Part shown: piece by piece, positions 1 through 8,157 of the stretch
Numbering within the stretch: the stretch's first letter is position 1
How the letters are laid out: every line of letters begins with the position of its first letter
Assembly (NCBI GenBank): GCA_049699975.1
Contig: JBNAWB010000038.1
Span: 1 to 21,580 of the forward strand
Direction: 5' to 3'
DNA length: 21,580 nt
From: CAZAGD01 sp049699975
GTDB taxonomy: Bacteria > Desulfobacterota > SM23-61
Translations under genes and position numbers: made by a program
Notes under the pieces: model-generated
The model's database searches: none
Told to the model about the DNA's origin: nothing
Seen by the model: only the letters and a program-made list of their open reading frames with translations

Positions 1-27
1 TTCTGACTGTGTATTGTTCAGTTGCTC

Positions 28-84
28 ATGGTCGGCCTCATTCCAATCCTGAGGGGATATGGTCATGAAGGATTAGCCGACCAT
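28..84. repeat. Inverted repeat, 9-bp arms, upstream of rpsF
   Basis: Arms ATGGTCGGC (28-36) and GCCGACCAT (76-84) are perfect complements around a 39-base centre. No reading frame of note crosses positions 1-258. The repeat lies before the predicted rpsF promoter, so it is not part of the rpsF leader. It could be the end of an upstream transcription unit or a protein-binding site. No T-run follows it, so a rho-independent terminator is not supported. Confidence 0.35.
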
Positions 85-163
85 TTCGCAAATTTTCGCT
101 TCGCCTGAAGGCGAGGGGTTTCCACCACCCCCGATGGGGACACTAAAAATAAGGAAAAATTTG

Positions 164-192
164 TTGATCTATTTACCCACTTAAGTTATAAA
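164..192 (+). promoter_or_regulatory. Probable rpsF promoter
   Basis: TTGATC (164-169) and TATAAA (187-192) are separated by 17 bases, close to the sigma70 -35 and -10 consensus. A start near 198-200 would put the transcript 5' end just before the structured leader element at 204-249. The surrounding sequence is AT-rich, so chance matches are possible. Confidence 0.45.
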
Positions 193-203
193 GATATTAA
201 ATG

Positions 204-249
204 CTCCTTGCTCTTCTCAGAGGAGAAGAGCTATCGAACCCAAAAGGAG
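204..249 (+). promoter_or_regulatory. Structured rpsF leader that pairs the Shine-Dalgarno
   Basis: An outer helix pairs CTCCTT (204-209) with AAGGAG (244-249), which is the rpsF Shine-Dalgarno. Stacked on it is a perfect 9-bp hairpin (210-218 with 223-231, loop AGAG). Positions 232-243 are left as a one-sided 12-base bulge. Two helices with a 3'-side bulge directly before rpsF recall the published S6:S18-binding leader motif. The CCG trinucleotide described for that motif is not seen in the bulge, so family membership is inferred from topology and position only. Confidence 0.5.
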
Positions 250-258
250 GAAAAATAA

Positions 259-645
259 TTGAGACGCTACGAAACTATTTTTATTACTCTACCCGATCTT
301 CCCGAAGAAGACCAAGCTGCCCTGCAAGAAAAGATCCGCTCCCTAATATCCGCTCGTAAAGGAGAGATAATTAATTTAGAGGATTGGGGCATAAAAAAAT
401 TAGGCTATGAAATTAGGAAAAATAAAAACGGGCGCTATTACTTTTTAGATTATCGGGCAACTCCTGACTTGGTGCGGGAAATTGAAAGGAATTTCCGTTT
501 GAATGATCGAGTTTTAAAATATCTCACGGTCAAAGTTCAGCGGCCATCAAAAACATCTTCCCCACCAATCGCCAAAGAATCGCCACCAGCCACAGGAATG
601 GAGGCTAAAAATCCGGAGCAGCCTGCTGAAGGAGACCTAACATGA
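259..645 (+). CDS. rpsF: 30S ribosomal protein S6
   Basis: S6 sits on the platform of the 30S subunit, where it binds 16S rRNA as a dimer with S18. The 128-residue protein opens with the typical MRRYETIF strand and contains the family patterns RKNKNGRYYFLDY and NFRLNDRVLKYL. The last ~34 residues are a Pro/Ser/Glu-rich tail, as in longer S6 proteins. The start is TTG at 259, eight bases after AGGAGG (245-250); no ATG fits better. Its stop overlaps the rpsR start (ATGA), so the two are translationally coupled. ssb, which lies between rpsF and rpsR in many bacteria, is absent. Confidence 0.96.
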   Translation: MRRYETIFITLPDLPEEDQAALQEKIRSLISARKGEIINLEDWGIKKLGYEIRKNKNGRYYFLDYRATPDLVREIERNFRLNDRVLKYLTVKVQRPSKTSSPPIAKESPPATGMEAKNPEQPAEGDLT

Positions 646-887
646 AAGCACCAGCAAAGAAAAAAAGGCCCTTTCAACGCCGAAAAGTCTGTGTCTTCTG
701 CGCGGATAGCAGCATGAAGATAGACTATAAAGATGTAAAAACTCTTTCTCACTTTGTTACCGAACGGGGCAAGATTCTTCCGCGAAGAATATCCGGGAAT
801 TGTGCTAAACACCAGAGGGAGCTAACTACCGCAATAAAGCGGGCGCGAAATATAGCGCTTATGCCTTTTACCGTGGTGAGTTCTTAA
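642..887 (+). CDS. rpsR: 30S ribosomal protein S18
   Basis: S18 pairs with S6 on the small-subunit platform. The 81-residue protein has the basic N-terminus and the C-terminal block AKHQRELTTAIKRARNIAL typical of the family. Cys17, Cys20, Cys54 and His57 form the Cys-x2-Cys ... Cys-x2-His set of the zinc-binding (C+) type of S18. The start overlaps the rpsF stop by four bases, so equimolar production with S6 is likely. A 172-base gap follows before rplI. Confidence 0.96.
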   Translation: MKAPAKKKRPFQRRKVCVFCADSSMKIDYKDVKTLSHFVTERGKILPRRISGNCAKHQRELTTAIKRARNIALMPFTVVSS

Positions 888-996
888 TTTTTTCTGAAAA
901 GCTCTCTTTTGGCGACACAGCCAGTTTCTTTCAAAATTACATTTTTAATGAGTCTCGACAATCCGCTCTCCGTGTCTTAGAAAATCGGGCATAAAA

Positions 997-1048
997 TCCC
1001 CTCACCCACCCCTTCTCCCGGATGAAGAGGACGGATAGGATGAGGGGG
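997..1048 (+). repeat. Palindromic (REP-like) element abutting the rplI ribosome site
   Basis: TCCCCTCA (997-1004) pairs with TGAGGGGG (1041-1048, one G-T pair), enclosing a C-rich then purine-rich stretch with a weaker inner pairing (1012-1015 with 1024-1027). The wording resembles the CCCTCACCC...CTCCC palindromes scattered between genes in many bacteria. It runs into the rplI Shine-Dalgarno (AGGAGG, 1049-1054), so folding could affect rplI translation. No second copy was seen in this window. Confidence 0.4.
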
Positions 1049-1059
1049 AGGAGGATAAA

Positions 1060-1530
1060 ATGGAAGTAATTTTATTAGAGAACGTTCCAGCTTTAGGAAA
1101 GGCTGGTGATATTGTCCAGGTTGCCGTAGGATATGGGCGAAATTTTCTTATCCCCAAGAAGTTGGCTATGGAGGCGACGCCCCAAAATATGCGTATTTGG
1201 GAACAGCAGCGCAAAATCTTCCTCCAGAAGAAAGGCAAAGAATTGGAACGTGCTCGGGAAGAGGCGCAGCGAATAGAGAGCATTTCCTTTACGCTCCGCC
1301 GCACGGCCGGGGAAAGTGAAAAGCTTTTCGGTTCTGTGACCTCCCTTGATTTACAAAAGGCTTTACATGAACAAGGCATTGTTGTGGACCGCAAAAGAAT
1401 TCTCTTGCCGCACCCTTTAAAAAAGCTGGGCTCTTATTCAATTCCTATAAAGCTTCACCCTGAAGTTACAGCCCAGATGAATATCCAAATAGTGGCTGAT
1501 ACCACGCCAGATTCGGGAAATAAGGCTTAG
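1060..1530 (+). CDS. rplI: 50S ribosomal protein L9
   Basis: L9 binds 23S rRNA through its N-domain and reaches out from the L1 side of the ribosome. The 156-residue protein begins with MEVILLENVPALGKAGD and has the hallmark GYGRNFLIP (24-32). A charged central helix follows, then a C-terminal domain from about residue 75. It is slightly longer than the usual ~148 residues because of a short C-terminal tail. A strong AGGAGG precedes the ATG by five bases. It lies 34 bases before dnaB, an order common in bacteria. Confidence 0.96.
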   Translation: MEVILLENVPALGKAGDIVQVAVGYGRNFLIPKKLAMEATPQNMRIWEQQRKIFLQKKGKELERAREEAQRIESISFTLRRTAGESEKLFGSVTSLDLQKALHEQGIVVDRKRILLPHPLKKLGSYSIPIKLHPEVTAQMNIQIVADTTPDSGNKA

Positions 1531-1564
1531 GTGCGCATCTTTTCCAAAAGCTTCTGAGGTAAAA

Positions 1565-2908
1565 ATGAATGTCTTAATCCAGCGGGTCCCGCCTCAAAAT
1601 TTAGAGGCTGAAGTTTCGGTCTTAGGCGGTATTCTATTAGAAAACGAAGCCCTAAATCAAGTGCTGGAGATCTTACAAACCGGCGATTTTTACCGCGAAG
1701 CGCACCGCAAGATTTTTTCGGCCATGATCCACCTTTATGAGCGTAATGAACCTGTTGATCTGATTACCCTTACGGAAGTCTTAAAGAAAAAAGATGAATT
1801 AGAAGCCGTGGGTGGTTTGGAATATTTGAACCAACTGGTGAATAGTGTACCTACAGCCGCTAATATTGTCTATTACGCCAATATAATTAAAGAAAAGTCT
1901 CTTCTTCGAAAGTTAATTCAGCGGGCTACAGAAATTATCAACGAAGGATACGGGAGTTCCGGAGATATAAATGAATTTTTAGATCGGGCCGAACGCCTCA
2001 TCTTTGAAATATCAGAAGATCGGGTGCGCCCCTCATTTTACTCGCTAAAAGAAATCTTAAAAACTAGTTTCAAAACCATTGAAAAATTATATGAGAAAAA
2101 ACAAATCATTACCGGAGTACCCACTGGTTTTACCAAGCTGGATGAATTAACCTCTGGGCTCCAGCCATCCGATTTGATCATTGTCGCCGGCAGACCTTCT
2201 ATGGGCAAAACTACTTTTGCTCTCAATATTGCTCAGCACGCTGCTATTGAGGCCGGCATTACCTCCGCCATTTTTTCTTTAGAAATGGCCAAAGAACAGT
2301 TAGCCTTGCGCATGCTCTGCTCAGAAGCTAAAATAGATGCTCATCGGTTGCGCGGCGGGTTTTTAAGCGAAAGTGATTGGCCCAAGCTAACCAAAGCGGC
2401 GGGAAAACTTTCGGAGGCACCTATTTTCATTGATGATACACCCGCTATTTCTGTATTGGAGATGCGCGCTAAGGCACGCCGCTTAAAAGCCGAGCATAAT
2501 TTAGGCCTGATTGTTGTAGATTACCTGCAGCTTATGCGCGGCCGAACAGATTCTGAGACAAGAGAACAGGAGATTTCTGACATATCCCGATCGCTAAAAG
2601 CCTTAGCTAAAGAATTAAATATCCCTGTAATCGCTTTATCCCAATTAAATAGGCGCGTAGAGGATCGCGGCGATAAACGTCCTCAATTAGCGGACCTAAG
2701 AGAGTCGGGAGCTATAGAGCAGGACGCTGACGTAATTATCTTCCTTTATCGAGATGAAGTATATAACCGCTCCGAAGATAATCCTAATAAGGGAAAAGCT
2801 GAAATTATAATTGGTAAACAGAGGAACGGACCAACGGATAAATTTGAATTAGCTTTTATAGATAAGTACACCTGTTTTGAAAATCTTTCTCTCTTAAAAG
2901 AAAATTAA
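1565..2908 (+). CDS. dnaB: Replicative DNA helicase DnaB
   Basis: DnaB is the hexameric 5'-3' helicase loaded at the origin by DnaA. The 447-residue protein has the N-terminal primase-interacting domain (about 10-110), a linker helix region, and the RecA-like ATPase domain (about 180-440). Visible motifs are Walker A GRPSMGKT (209-216), Walker B VVDYLQLM (317-324), the ALSQLNRRVEDR block (357-368), DLRESGAIEQDAD (377-389) and the arginine-finger region KQRNGPT (418-424). There is no intein. It lies between rplI and dnaA, so helicase and initiator genes are adjacent. No separate helicase-loader gene (DnaC/DnaI type) is present. Confidence 0.97.
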   Translation: MNVLIQRVPPQNLEAEVSVLGGILLENEALNQVLEILQTGDFYREAHRKIFSAMIHLYERNEPVDLITLTEVLKKKDELEAVGGLEYLNQLVNSVPTAANIVYYANIIKEKSLLRKLIQRATEIINEGYGSSGDINEFLDRAERLIFEISEDRVRPSFYSLKEILKTSFKTIEKLYEKKQIITGVPTGFTKLDELTSGLQPSDLIIVAGRPSMGKTTFALNIAQHAAIEAGITSAIFSLEMAKEQLALRMLCSEAKIDAHRLRGGFLSESDWPKLTKAAGKLSEAPIFIDDTPAISVLEMRAKARRLKAEHNLGLIVVDYLQLMRGRTDSETREQEISDISRSLKALAKELNIPVIALSQLNRRVEDRGDKRPQLADLRESGAIEQDADVIIFLYRDEVYNRSEDNPNKGKAEIIIGKQRNGPTDKFELAFIDKYTCFENLSLLKEN

Positions 2909-2945
2909 AACTCAATATAACTTTTTGATTTTTTTATAAAAATTG

Positions 2946-2965
2946 ATATTCACAGTTGTTGATAA
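2946..2965. promoter_or_regulatory. Pair of inverted near-consensus DnaA boxes upstream of dnaA
   Basis: Position 2946-2954 reads ATATTCACA on the + strand and 2957-2965 reads TTATCAACA on the - strand. Each differs from TTATNCACA at one position. They face each other with two bases between them in the 89-base AT-rich gap ahead of dnaA. Likely roles are autoregulation of dnaA and/or the upstream half of a split origin. Confidence 0.5.
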
Positions 2966-2997
2966 CTTTGTTAATTTCTTTTACTCTTTAAAAAATT

Positions 2998-4329
2998 ATG
3001 AAAGAAATCTGGAATAAAGTTTTGGCGTTAGTTAGCGAAAAAATCAGCGAAAAATCTTTTGATATATGGCTTAAACCTCTGCAGCTCAAGCAGATGGATC
3101 AAAATACTGTGGAGATAGAAGTACCCAATAAATTTTTTAAAGATTGGGTAACGGACAATTATTTGGCGCTTATAAGAGATGCCTTGCAGCAGGTAACCAA
3201 AAGAGCATATTCATTAAACATTTTAATTAAAGAAAACCAGGAAATTAAAACAGATTTCGACCAAGTCGAGAATGTTTCCCCCTCCAAGCCTATACCGCCT
3301 CCCTTGCGCGACGATGGCTTAAATCCCAATTATACATTTGAATCCTTTGTGGTTGGATCCTGTAATCAGTTCGCCCACGCCGCCGCTTTGGCCGTAGCTA
3401 ATGATCCAGCGAAGAATTATAATCCCCTTTTTATATACGGGGGCGTGGGCTTAGGCAAAACCCATCTGCTTAATGCCATTGGCAATAGAATCCTGCAAAA
3501 TGATCCCTTGCTTAAAGTCTGTTATATTTCCTCCGAAAAATTTACCAATGAGCTGATTAATTGCTTAAAATATGAAAAAATGACTGACTTTAGGAATAAA
3601 TATAGGAATAAAGATGTTCTTTTGCTGGACGACATTCAGTTTTTGGGCGGCAAAGAAAGAACTCAAGAAGAGTTTTTCTATACATTTAATTCCTTATACG
3701 ATGCGCACAAACAGATTGTCATAACTAGTGATAAATTACCAAAAGATATCCCTGGATTAGAAGAGAGGTTACGCTCCCGCATAAGCTGGGGTCTTATTGC
3801 CGATATTCAACCGCCAGATATAGAGACGAAGGTTGCCATCCTAAGTAAAAAAGCAGAATATTTTAATATATCTCTGCCAAATGAAGTGGGCCTATTCTTA
3901 GCCTCTAATTTAGGATCAAATATAAGAGAATTAGAAGGGGCTTTAACTCGCTTGCGCGCCTACTCTTCTCTTACCGGGCAAGAAATAAATATTTCTATGG
4001 CCAATGAAATATTAAAAGACCTCATCCAAGACCGCCAGAAGATTATTAGCATTGATAATATCCAAAAATGTGTGGCCAATTTTTATAATTTAAAAATTTC
4101 TGATTTAAAATCTAATAAAAAATTAAAAGTTTATACACTTCCCCGACAGATTGCCATGTATCTTTGCCGAAATTTAACCAAGGCATCTTTTCCCGAAATC
4201 GGCAATAAATTTGGCGGCAAAGATCACTCAACTGTCATCCACGCCTGTCGTCAAATTGAAAAAAAAATTCAGCAGGACGCAGAAATTAAAAATATTATTG
4301 ATACACTAAAAGGCGATCTGCAAAAATAG
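2998..4329 (+). CDS. dnaA: Chromosomal replication initiator DnaA
   Basis: DnaA binds DnaA boxes at oriC, melts the origin and recruits DnaB. The 443-residue protein has domain I (1-75), a short linker (about 76-107), the AAA+ domain (about 108-325) and the DNA-binding domain (about 350-443). Motifs include Walker A GGVGLGKT (148-155), Walker B VLLLDDIQ (207-214), sensor-2 region NIRELEGAL (308-316) and the DnaA signature GGKDHSTVIHACRQI (406-420). The ATG is preceded by AT-rich sequence with no clear Shine-Dalgarno, although domain I begins exactly here. Inefficient initiation would fit a low-abundance regulator. DnaA boxes lie on both flanks. Confidence 0.97.
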   Translation: MKEIWNKVLALVSEKISEKSFDIWLKPLQLKQMDQNTVEIEVPNKFFKDWVTDNYLALIRDALQQVTKRAYSLNILIKENQEIKTDFDQVENVSPSKPIPPPLRDDGLNPNYTFESFVVGSCNQFAHAAALAVANDPAKNYNPLFIYGGVGLGKTHLLNAIGNRILQNDPLLKVCYISSEKFTNELINCLKYEKMTDFRNKYRNKDVLLLDDIQFLGGKERTQEEFFYTFNSLYDAHKQIVITSDKLPKDIPGLEERLRSRISWGLIADIQPPDIETKVAILSKKAEYFNISLPNEVGLFLASNLGSNIRELEGALTRLRAYSSLTGQEINISMANEILKDLIQDRQKIISIDNIQKCVANFYNLKISDLKSNKKLKVYTLPRQIAMYLCRNLTKASFPEIGNKFGGKDHSTVIHACRQIEKKIQQDAEIKNIIDTLKGDLQK

Positions 4330-4543
4330 TGTCCATAAAAATTTAAAATCTTGTTAGTAATTTGTGGATAAAGTTATTTTTAGTTTTGGGGATAAAATTA
4401 TCCACATATTTTGCACATATTTTTCTACTGCTATTTTTATTAAAAGTCCTTGAAATTAAAATTTTTTTTTGATATTATGAACTATAAAACAGCAATTAAT
4501 AATATTACTATTTAGGTCTTTTTATAAATAATAGGAGAGCTAT
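4330..4543. other. oriC: Probable replication origin (oriC), dnaA-dnaN gap
   Basis: The 214-base gap holds consensus DnaA boxes at 4363-4371 (- strand) and 4398-4406 (+ strand, TTATCCACA). Weaker one-mismatch boxes lie at 4387-4395 (- strand, TTATCCCCA) and 4409-4417 (+ strand, TTTTGCACA). The boxes at 4387 and 4398 form an inverted pair two bases apart. From 4418 on the sequence is extremely AT-rich, with a run of nine T at 4462-4470, suitable for unwinding. The dnaA-dnaN gap is a classic origin position. Box counts are by eye. Confidence 0.65.
4450..4478 (+). promoter_or_regulatory. Probable dnaN promoter
   Basis: TTGAAA (4450-4455) and TATTAT (4473-4478) are separated by 17 bases, each one mismatch from the sigma70 consensus. 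It lies inside the AT-rich part of the origin, about 65 bases before the dnaN start. Origin melting, DnaA binding and dnaN-gyrB transcription could therefore influence each other. Confidence 0.55.
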
Positions 4544-5662
4544 ATGGAATTCATAATTGAAAAGGAGATTTTAACTAAAGGACTGCATAGGGTGCAAGGG
4601 ATAATAGACAAAAAGGGAACTATGCCGATGTTGCTTAACGTGCTTATAGAAGCTAAAGGAAAAGAAATCATTATAACTGCCACAGACTTAGAAGTGGGCT
4701 TCAAAGAAAGTCATGCTGCCGAAATAAAAAAAGAGGGAAAAATAGGCATTTTAGGAAAAAAATTATTTGAAATAGTAAAAGAACTACCCGAAAAAATAAT
4801 TTCTTTAAAATTAAAAGAAAATTTCTGGGTGGAGATAAAGAGTGGGAAGTCAGTATTTAATATTATGGGCATAGATGTTGAAAAATACCCTTCTCTACCG
4901 AGTTATGATGAGGAAAAAGATTTTATAGAAGCCCCTAACAAAATAATTAATGAAATGATAAACAAAACTATTTTTGCTGTCTCGAGCGATGAAACGAGGA
5001 AAAATTTATTAGGTGTTTTTATGACGCAAGAAATAAGAGCCGAAAATAAATTTTTGCGTATGGTGGCCACTGATGGTTATCGCTTATCAATGATTGACCG
5101 ACAAATAGATAAAGAATTTAAGGAAGTAGAGAAAGGTATTTTACTGCCTAAAAAAGGGTTATGGGAATTAGCCAAAATATTGGATGAAGATAGTGAAAAA
5201 ATACTGATTAGCGTAAAAAATAACAATTTTATTGTAAAAAATGGGAAGAAAACTTTAATAATCAGGCTCTTAGATGCTGAATTTCCAGATTATAAACAAG
5301 TAATTCCCGAAAAAACGAAAATAAAAATATCCTTAAAAAGGAATGAATTTTTAGAATCATTAAAAAGAGTATCTATTTTATCGAGCGAAAAGACAAAGGG
5401 AGTAAAATTTAGTCTGCGGGAAAAAATTATGGAGCTATCTACGTATAATCCGGAAATAGGGGAGGCCAAAGAAGAGATATTAGCCGAATATAAGGGAGAA
5501 GATTTAATAATTGGGTTTAACGCCCGCTTTGTTTTGGAAGCATTAGCTAATTTTGAAAGTGAGGAAGTAATTATTGCTATGGAAGATGCCAATAGTCCGG
5601 CAATTTTTAAACCCGTGGGAGATGATCTGCATCAATGTATCATCATGCCCATGCGCTTTTAA
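4544..5662 (+). CDS. dnaN: DNA polymerase III beta subunit (sliding clamp)
   Basis: The beta clamp is a ring-shaped dimer that tethers DNA polymerase III and many repair proteins to DNA. The 372-residue protein has the usual three-domain length. Recognisable blocks are TATDLEVG near residue 45, the central VATDGYRLS block, FNARFVLEAL near 325, and the C-terminal MPMRF that forms part of the peptide-binding edge. Codons are notably Lys/Ile-rich compared with gyrB and gyrA. AGGAGA precedes the ATG at a normal distance. gyrB follows after 30 bases, so the two are probably co-transcribed. recF, which often follows dnaN, is missing. Confidence 0.96.
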   Translation: MEFIIEKEILTKGLHRVQGIIDKKGTMPMLLNVLIEAKGKEIIITATDLEVGFKESHAAEIKKEGKIGILGKKLFEIVKELPEKIISLKLKENFWVEIKSGKSVFNIMGIDVEKYPSLPSYDEEKDFIEAPNKIINEMINKTIFAVSSDETRKNLLGVFMTQEIRAENKFLRMVATDGYRLSMIDRQIDKEFKEVEKGILLPKKGLWELAKILDEDSEKILISVKNNNFIVKNGKKTLIIRLLDAEFPDYKQVIPEKTKIKISLKRNEFLESLKRVSILSSEKTKGVKFSLREKIMELSTYNPEIGEAKEEILAEYKGEDLIIGFNARFVLEALANFESEEVIIAMEDANSPAIFKPVGDDLHQCIIMPMRF

Positions 5663-5692
5663 TAATTAAATAAGGAAAGAAACTATAGAAAT

Positions 5693-8104
5693 ATGGAAAA
5701 AAATAGCGAATATACGGCTGATAATATAAAAGTTCTGCAGGGATTAGAAGCGGTACGCAAGCGACCGGCCATGTATATTGGCAGTACGGGAAGTAGTGGT
5801 CTACATCATTTAGTATATGAAGTAGTAGATAATTCCATTGATGAGGCTTTAGCCGGATATTGCAATAAAATTGATGTAATCATCCATGAAGATAATAGTG
5901 TGACCGTGGAAGATAACGGCAGGGGTATTCCGGTTGATATGCATAAAGAAGAAGGTAGGCCGGCTGCCGAAGTGGTCATGACTACGCTGCATGCGGGAGG
6001 AAAATTCGACGGCGATAGTTATCAGTATGCTGGAGGTCTTCATGGTGTAGGGGTTTCAGTGGTCAATGCCCTTTCTGAATATTTAGAATTAGAAATTTGG
6101 CGAGATGGGCAGGTATATTTTCAAAGATATGAGAGAGGGAATCCGGTTACTCCTTTGGAGACGCTGGGCAAGACGAAAAGACGCGGGACAAAGATAAAAT
6201 TTCGTCCCGATGCCGAAATTTTTGAAAGTATAGAATTTAGTTTTGATATTCTTTCCCAAAGATTAAGGGAACTCTCTTTCTTGAATAGTGGGATTAAAAT
6301 TACCATTGCTGATGAGCGGGCCGATAAGAAACAAGAATTTCAGTATAAAGGCGGCATAGTAACTTTTGTGGAATATTTAAACAAGAATAAGACGACCATC
6401 CATCCCAAGCCCATTCACTTGCAAGGCGAAAGGGAAGGGATTTATATTGACATTGCCCTGCAGTATAACGATGGTTATACGGAAAACATTTTTTCCTTTG
6501 CCAACAATATTAATACTCATGATGGAGGGACCCACTTAGTTGGTTTTAAATCAGCCCTGACGCGCACCATAAATAATTATGGGCAGAGCAATAATCTTTT
6601 AAAAAATTTGAAAATCCCCCTCTCTGGAGACGATACGCGGGAAGGCTTGACTGCGGTAATAAGTATCAAGCTGCCGAATCCGCAGTTTGAGGGACAGACC
6701 AAAGCGCGCCTGGGCAATAGCGAAATAAAAGGAATAATTGAAGCCTTTGTAAACGAGAAGTTGAGTACATATTTTGAAGAAAATCCCGGGGTAGCCCGGA
6801 AAATCTTAGAAAAAGTTATCGAAGCAGCCCGCGCCCGCGAAGCAGCCCGAAAAGCGAAGGAATTGACCAGGCGCAAGGGATATTTGGATAATGACTCCTT
6901 ACCTGGAAAATTAGCTGATTGTCAAGAGCGCGATCCACGGGAGAGCGAGATTTTTATAGTAGAAGGCGACTCGGCTGGCGGCTCAGCCAAACAAGGTCGG
7001 GACCGGCGGACTCAAGCCATATTACCCTTGCGAGGTAAGATTCTTAATGTGGAAAAAGCCCGTTTTGATCAAATGCTGGCCAATCAAGAAATAAAAACTT
7101 TAATTACCGCCTTAGGGGCTGGAGTGGGGGAAGAAAAATTTGACATTGAAAAATTGCGCTATCACCGAGTGATTATCATGACAGATGCTGATGTGGATGG
7201 CTCGCATATTCGCACGCTGTTGCTTACGCTCTTCTATAGACAAATGTTTCCCCTCATCGAGCGCGGACACCTATATATTGCCCAACCGCCTCTTTATCGC
7301 GTGAAAAAAGGAAAAGAGCCCCCCAAATACTTACGCAGTGAAGAAGAATTAGAAGATTATCTTTTAGAAAAGGGCATAGAAAATCTAACTTTGGTAGCCG
7401 GCGGAAATAAGCATGGCCTTTCGGGCAAGAGCCTCTTAGAAGTCATAAAAAAAGTTATTCGGCAAGAAAAGATCCTGGCCCGCTGGGTCAGAAGGCAGAT
7501 GGATGCAGATCTAATTTTAACTTTTGCCCAAATAGAGAATTTTAATAAAAATATTATGAAGTCGGAAGCAAACCTCAAAGCAGTAATTGCTGAGGCTCGC
7601 CAAATCTTAAAAAAGAAGGATAAAGAGCCCGAGATAATCTTAGAGAAAGATATGGAACATGGTACCTATAATATCAAATGTCTTCTAAACAATAATGGTG
7701 CGCGGCGAGAAACTATTTTTGATCCGGAATTAGTTAGCTCTGCGCAATTTGAGGAACTAAGAAAAATCTGCCAGCAGCTCAAATCTTTAGGACAACCACC
7801 TTTTATCTTGAAAGTGGGCGAGGAAGAGAAAAAAATAGAGAGCTTTGCCGCTCTAATTCAAGAGGTGATGAATCAGGGGAAGAAGGGTTTGGAAATTCAA
7901 CGCTATAAAGGTTTAGGAGAGATGAATCCCGAACAGCTCTGGGAGACGACCATGAATCCGGAAACGCGCACCTTGCTCCAAGTAAAAGTGGAAGACGCTA
8001 TTAAAGCAGATGAAATATTTACTGTACTCATGGGCGACCAAGTTGAACCTCGCCGAGAGTTTATCCAACGGCACGCCTTGACTGTGACGAACCTCGATAT
8101 TTAA
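5693..8104 (+). CDS. gyrB: DNA gyrase subunit B, long form
   Basis: GyrB supplies the ATPase and TOPRIM halves of gyrase, which introduces negative supercoils ahead of forks. The 803-residue protein has a GHKL ATPase domain with Asn47 (EVVDNSIDEA), DNGRGIP (74-80) and GGLHGVGVSVVNA (114-126). The transducer follows, then TOPRIM with EGDSAGG (424-430) and DADVDG (498-503), and the tail with QRYKGLGEMNPEQLW (736-750). About 170 residues between roughly 545 and 715 form the insert known from proteobacterial GyrB and absent from the ~640-residue form. A weak AAGGAAAG lies upstream of the ATG. gyrA follows after 53 bases. Confidence 0.97.
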   Translation: MEKNSEYTADNIKVLQGLEAVRKRPAMYIGSTGSSGLHHLVYEVVDNSIDEALAGYCNKIDVIIHEDNSVTVEDNGRGIPVDMHKEEGRPAAEVVMTTLHAGGKFDGDSYQYAGGLHGVGVSVVNALSEYLELEIWRDGQVYFQRYERGNPVTPLETLGKTKRRGTKIKFRPDAEIFESIEFSFDILSQRLRELSFLNSGIKITIADERADKKQEFQYKGGIVTFVEYLNKNKTTIHPKPIHLQGEREGIYIDIALQYNDGYTENIFSFANNINTHDGGTHLVGFKSALTRTINNYGQSNNLLKNLKIPLSGDDTREGLTAVISIKLPNPQFEGQTKARLGNSEIKGIIEAFVNEKLSTYFEENPGVARKILEKVIEAARAREAARKAKELTRRKGYLDNDSLPGKLADCQERDPRESEIFIVEGDSAGGSAKQGRDRRTQAILPLRGKILNVEKARFDQMLANQEIKTLITALGAGVGEEKFDIEKLRYHRVIIMTDADVDGSHIRTLLLTLFYRQMFPLIERGHLYIAQPPLYRVKKGKEPPKYLRSEEELEDYLLEKGIENLTLVAGGNKHGLSGKSLLEVIKKVIRQEKILARWVRRQMDADLILTFAQIENFNKNIMKSEANLKAVIAEARQILKKKDKEPEIILEKDMEHGTYNIKCLLNNNGARRETIFDPELVSSAQFEELRKICQQLKSLGQPPFILKVGEEEKKIESFAALIQEVMNQGKKGLEIQRYKGLGEMNPEQLWETTMNPETRTLLQVKVEDAIKADEIFTVLMGDQVEPRREFIQRHALTVTNLDI

Positions 8105-8157
8105 TAAGCCGGTCCATAACTTTTATTAATTTTAATCATTAGAGGGTTACTTTAACT

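Noticed and set aside
116..150. Stretch GGTTTCC...CCCC-GAT-GGGG-ACACTAAAA resembling a single CRISPR repeat
   Set aside because: No second copy is found in positions 1-115 or elsewhere in the window, and no cas genes are present. At best it would be a lone degenerate unit.
888..990. Terminator after rpsR
   Set aside because: A T-run follows the stop codon but no stable stem precedes it.
1002..1394. 130-codon frame opposite rplI
   Set aside because: Shadow of rplI on the other strand, Ser/Arg-rich with no motif.
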